Origin: Burkholderia sp. Bp8963
Lineage (GTDB): Bacteria > Pseudomonadota > Gammaproteobacteria > Burkholderiales > Burkholderiaceae
DNA: 64,000 nucleotides
Reading direction: 5' to 3'
Assembly: GCF_003854275.1 (NCBI RefSeq)
Contig: NZ_QTQP01000037.1
Coordinates: 1 to 64,000 of the forward strand
The position numbers and the translations under genes were made by a program. How positions within the stretch are numbered: the first letter of the stretch is position 1; each line of letters starts with the position of its first letter. Shown here in pieces: positions 62,332 through 64,000 of the stretch. Below the pieces are notes generated by a model. It searched no databases, had not been told where the DNA came from, and worked only from the letters and a program-made list of their open reading frames with translations.

Positions 62332-62538
62332 CGTCGGTTCGCGCGGTTCGCGCCATTGGCGCGAACAGGCGCCGATCCGCGAAGCCGATTGTTTCGATTG
62401 TTAATGGCGGGTCGGATTTCCGAAATTTTCGATTAACGGGACTGGAGTCTCATACACCCACGGCACCCGGCGATGCATTCGCAGCACCGCGGTGCACGAT
62501 ACGAACGATCAAACCCTGGATGGGACAGGAGACACCCG

Positions 62539-63816
62539 ATGATGAAGCTCAAGGCAGGCTTGCTGACGATGGCGCTCGCAATGACGGCGGCCATGGCGAC
62601 CACGGCCGGCGCGGCGACGCTGCGGATCGCATGCGGTGCGGCCGGCGTCGACCAGGACATTTGCCAGGTCTCGGCGAAACGCTGGGCCGCGAAGACCGGC
62701 AACGAGGTCGAGTTCATCAGCATGCCAAACAACTCGAGCGAGACGCTCGCGCTGTACCAGCAACTGCTCGGCAGCGGCTCGGACAAGATCGACGTGATGC
62801 AGATCGATACGGTCTGGCCGGGCATCCTCGCGAATCACCTGATCGACCTGAAGCCATACAGCAACGGGCTCGAAAGCCAGTCGTTCCCGAGCATCGTCGC
62901 GAACAATACCGTGAACGGCAAGCTCGTCGCGATGCCGTGGTTCATCGATACGGGCCTGCTCTACTACCGCAAGGACCTGCTCGACAAGTACCGGCTGAAG
63001 GTGCCCGCGACATGGGACGAACTCGATGCCGCCGCGCGCAAGGTCCAGGCGAGCGAGCGCGCCGCCGGCAACGAGAAGGTCTGGGGCTACGTGTGGCAGG
63101 GCCGTGCGTACGAAGGGCTCACCTGCGATGCGCTCGAATGGATCAGCAGCCACAACGGCGGCACGGTGGTCGACGACAAGGGCCGCGTGACGGTCGACAA
63201 CCCGGGTGCGGTCAAGGCGCTCGAGCAGGCGTCGAAATGGGTCGGGACGATCAGCCCGAAGGCGGTGCTGAACTACGGCGAGGAAGAGTCGCGCGGCGTG
63301 TTCCAGGCCGGCAACGCGGTGTTCATGCGCAACTGGCCGTACGCGTGGGCGATCGCGAACCGCGCGGGCAGCCCGATCAAGGGCAAGGTCGGCATCGCGC
63401 CGCTGCCGAAGGGCGGCGCCGACGGCCGCCCGGCCGCCGCGCTCGGCGGATGGCAGCTCGCCGTGTCGCGCTACTCGCCTAACCCGAAGCTGGCCGCCGA
63501 TCTCGTGATGTACCTGGCGAGCGCGGAGGTGCAGAAGATGCGCGCGGTGCAGGGCTCGTACAACCCGACGATGCCGGCGCTCTACCGCGACAAGGACATC
63601 CTGCAGGCGAACCCGTTCATGGCCGACCTGCTACCGACCTTCAGCACCGCAGTTGCGCGGCCGTCGACAGTCACGGGCGCGAAGTACAACCAGGTCAGCA
63701 ACCAGTTCTGGAACGCCGCGCACGACGTGCTCGCCGGCAGCGACACCGCATCGGGCGCGCTCGCGCGGCTTGCTGCGTCGCTCACCCGGCTCGCGCCCGC
63801 CTCTAGCTGGCGATAA
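62539..63816 (+). CDS. ABC sugar-binding protein (trehalose/maltose type)
   Basis: The 425-residue periplasmic protein has a signal peptide (LLTMALAMTAAMATTAGAA) and the family 1 solute-binding fold: DVMQIDTVWPGILANHLIDL, MPWFIDTGLLYYRKDLLDKY (split), WDELDAAARK and FMRNWPYAWAI. It resembles ThuE and other trehalose/maltose-binding proteins. ACAGGAGAC precedes the ATG. The next gene begins a membrane-protein-like leader, as expected for a sugar ABC operon continuing beyond the window. Confidence 0.9.
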   Translation: MMKLKAGLLTMALAMTAAMATTAGAATLRIACGAAGVDQDICQVSAKRWAAKTGNEVEFISMPNNSSETLALYQQLLGSGSDKIDVMQIDTVWPGILANHLIDLKPYSNGLESQSFPSIVANNTVNGKLVAMPWFIDTGLLYYRKDLLDKYRLKVPATWDELDAAARKVQASERAAGNEKVWGYVWQGRAYEGLTCDALEWISSHNGGTVVDDKGRVTVDNPGAVKALEQASKWVGTISPKAVLNYGEEESRGVFQAGNAVFMRNWPYAWAIANRAGSPIKGKVGIAPLPKGGADGRPAAALGGWQLAVSRYSPNPKLAADLVMYLASAEVQKMRAVQGSYNPTMPALYRDKDILQANPFMADLLPTFSTAVARPSTVTGAKYNQVSNQFWNAAHDVLAGSDTASGALARLAASLTRLAPASSWR

Positions 63817-63914
63817 CTGGCACTAACAGGCACTAACAGGCGCCAAGCGCGCCGGCGCACGCTCGACCATTCCGGCCGGCCGCCTGACGGCGCCGGCCCG
63901 GCAGGAGACATCGC

Positions 63915-64000
63915 ATGAGAACCGGAAGCATTCAGATCAGTAGTACTCCTTCATTCGAGCAGGCGCCCGTGCGTGCCGGCAGCGGGCTCGCGCAGGCGCG
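63915..64000 (+). CDS. Partial gene, probably ABC sugar permease
   Basis: An ATG at 63915 after GCAGGAGAC opens a frame that reaches the right edge, giving 28 residues (start MRTGSIQIS, ending GSGLAQA). This polar stretch is no diagnostic domain, but such cytoplasmic leaders are common in MalF-like permeases and the position after the sugar-binding protein gene fits. The identity is inferred from context only. Confidence 0.55.
   Translation, partial: MRTGSIQISSTPSFEQAPVRAGSGLAQA

Overview
The window looks like a piece of a Burkholderia genome, most likely the Burkholderia cepacia complex and probably the second chromosome. The basis is the very high GC and strong third-position GC bias, many LysR regulators, a DUF4148 secreted protein and Gram-negative porins. 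The best marker is a convergent rpfR/rpfF pair (BDSF receptor and BDSF synthase) near 55-58 kb, an arrangement known from B. cenocepacia. No rRNA, tRNA, CRISPR array or prophage was seen. The species call is inference; no database search was possible.

Layout. 0-0.1 kb: start of a transposase gene running off the left edge. 0.5-7.4 kb: nucleoside uptake and catabolism (tsx, nupC, deoC, deoA, deoB, cdd) facing its DeoR repressor, with TGTTA/TAACA half-sites upstream of tsx. 7.8-12.9 kb: a LysR regulator diverging from hglS-like and D-2-hydroxyglutarate dehydrogenase genes, the end of a lysine/2-oxoadipate route. 13-17 kb: a J-domain-like protein, a Liv-type binding protein and an FAD oxidoreductase. 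17-20 kb: a less GC-rich islet with an XRE regulator and its operators, two GNAT acetyltransferases and a VapBC pair. 20-26.4 kb: aminotransferase with a 62-residue companion, LysR, a divergent SDR, two secreted alpha/beta hydrolases and a DUF4148 protein.

26.8-31.6 kb is a family 2A encapsulin operon: rhodanese, serine O-acetyltransferase, XRE regulator, HK97-fold shell and a cysteine desulfurase cargo with a roughly 283-residue disordered N-terminal extension. It should form a protein shell in which cysteine sulfur is released and stored. The same 12-base motif precedes the first gene and the shell gene. 31.7-35.1 kb: two more GNATs and a groES-groEL paralog pair under a CIRCE element.

36.9-47.9 kb is an organosulfur cluster. 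It has an SfnR-type sigma-54 activator, a class II aldolase-like gene, two SsuC-type permeases and an SsuA-type binding protein (no ATPase), an FMN monooxygenase related to SsuD, two DszB-like proteins and a TonB receptor. Three sigma-54 (GG-N10-GC) promoters and a 24-bp palindrome lie in its control regions. One DszB paralog keeps all four known active-site residues; the other has lost the Cys and the His. A plausible joint function is uptake and oxidation of a sulfone or sulfonate followed by release of sulfite.

48-54.6 kb: LysR/amidohydrolase/amino-acid binding protein, a porin, and a LysR-alcohol dehydrogenase divergent pair. 55-58 kb: rpfR and rpfF. 58-64 kb: a 900-bp gene-free stretch, a TorR/TorS-like two-component pair and the start of a sugar ABC transporter that leaves the right edge.
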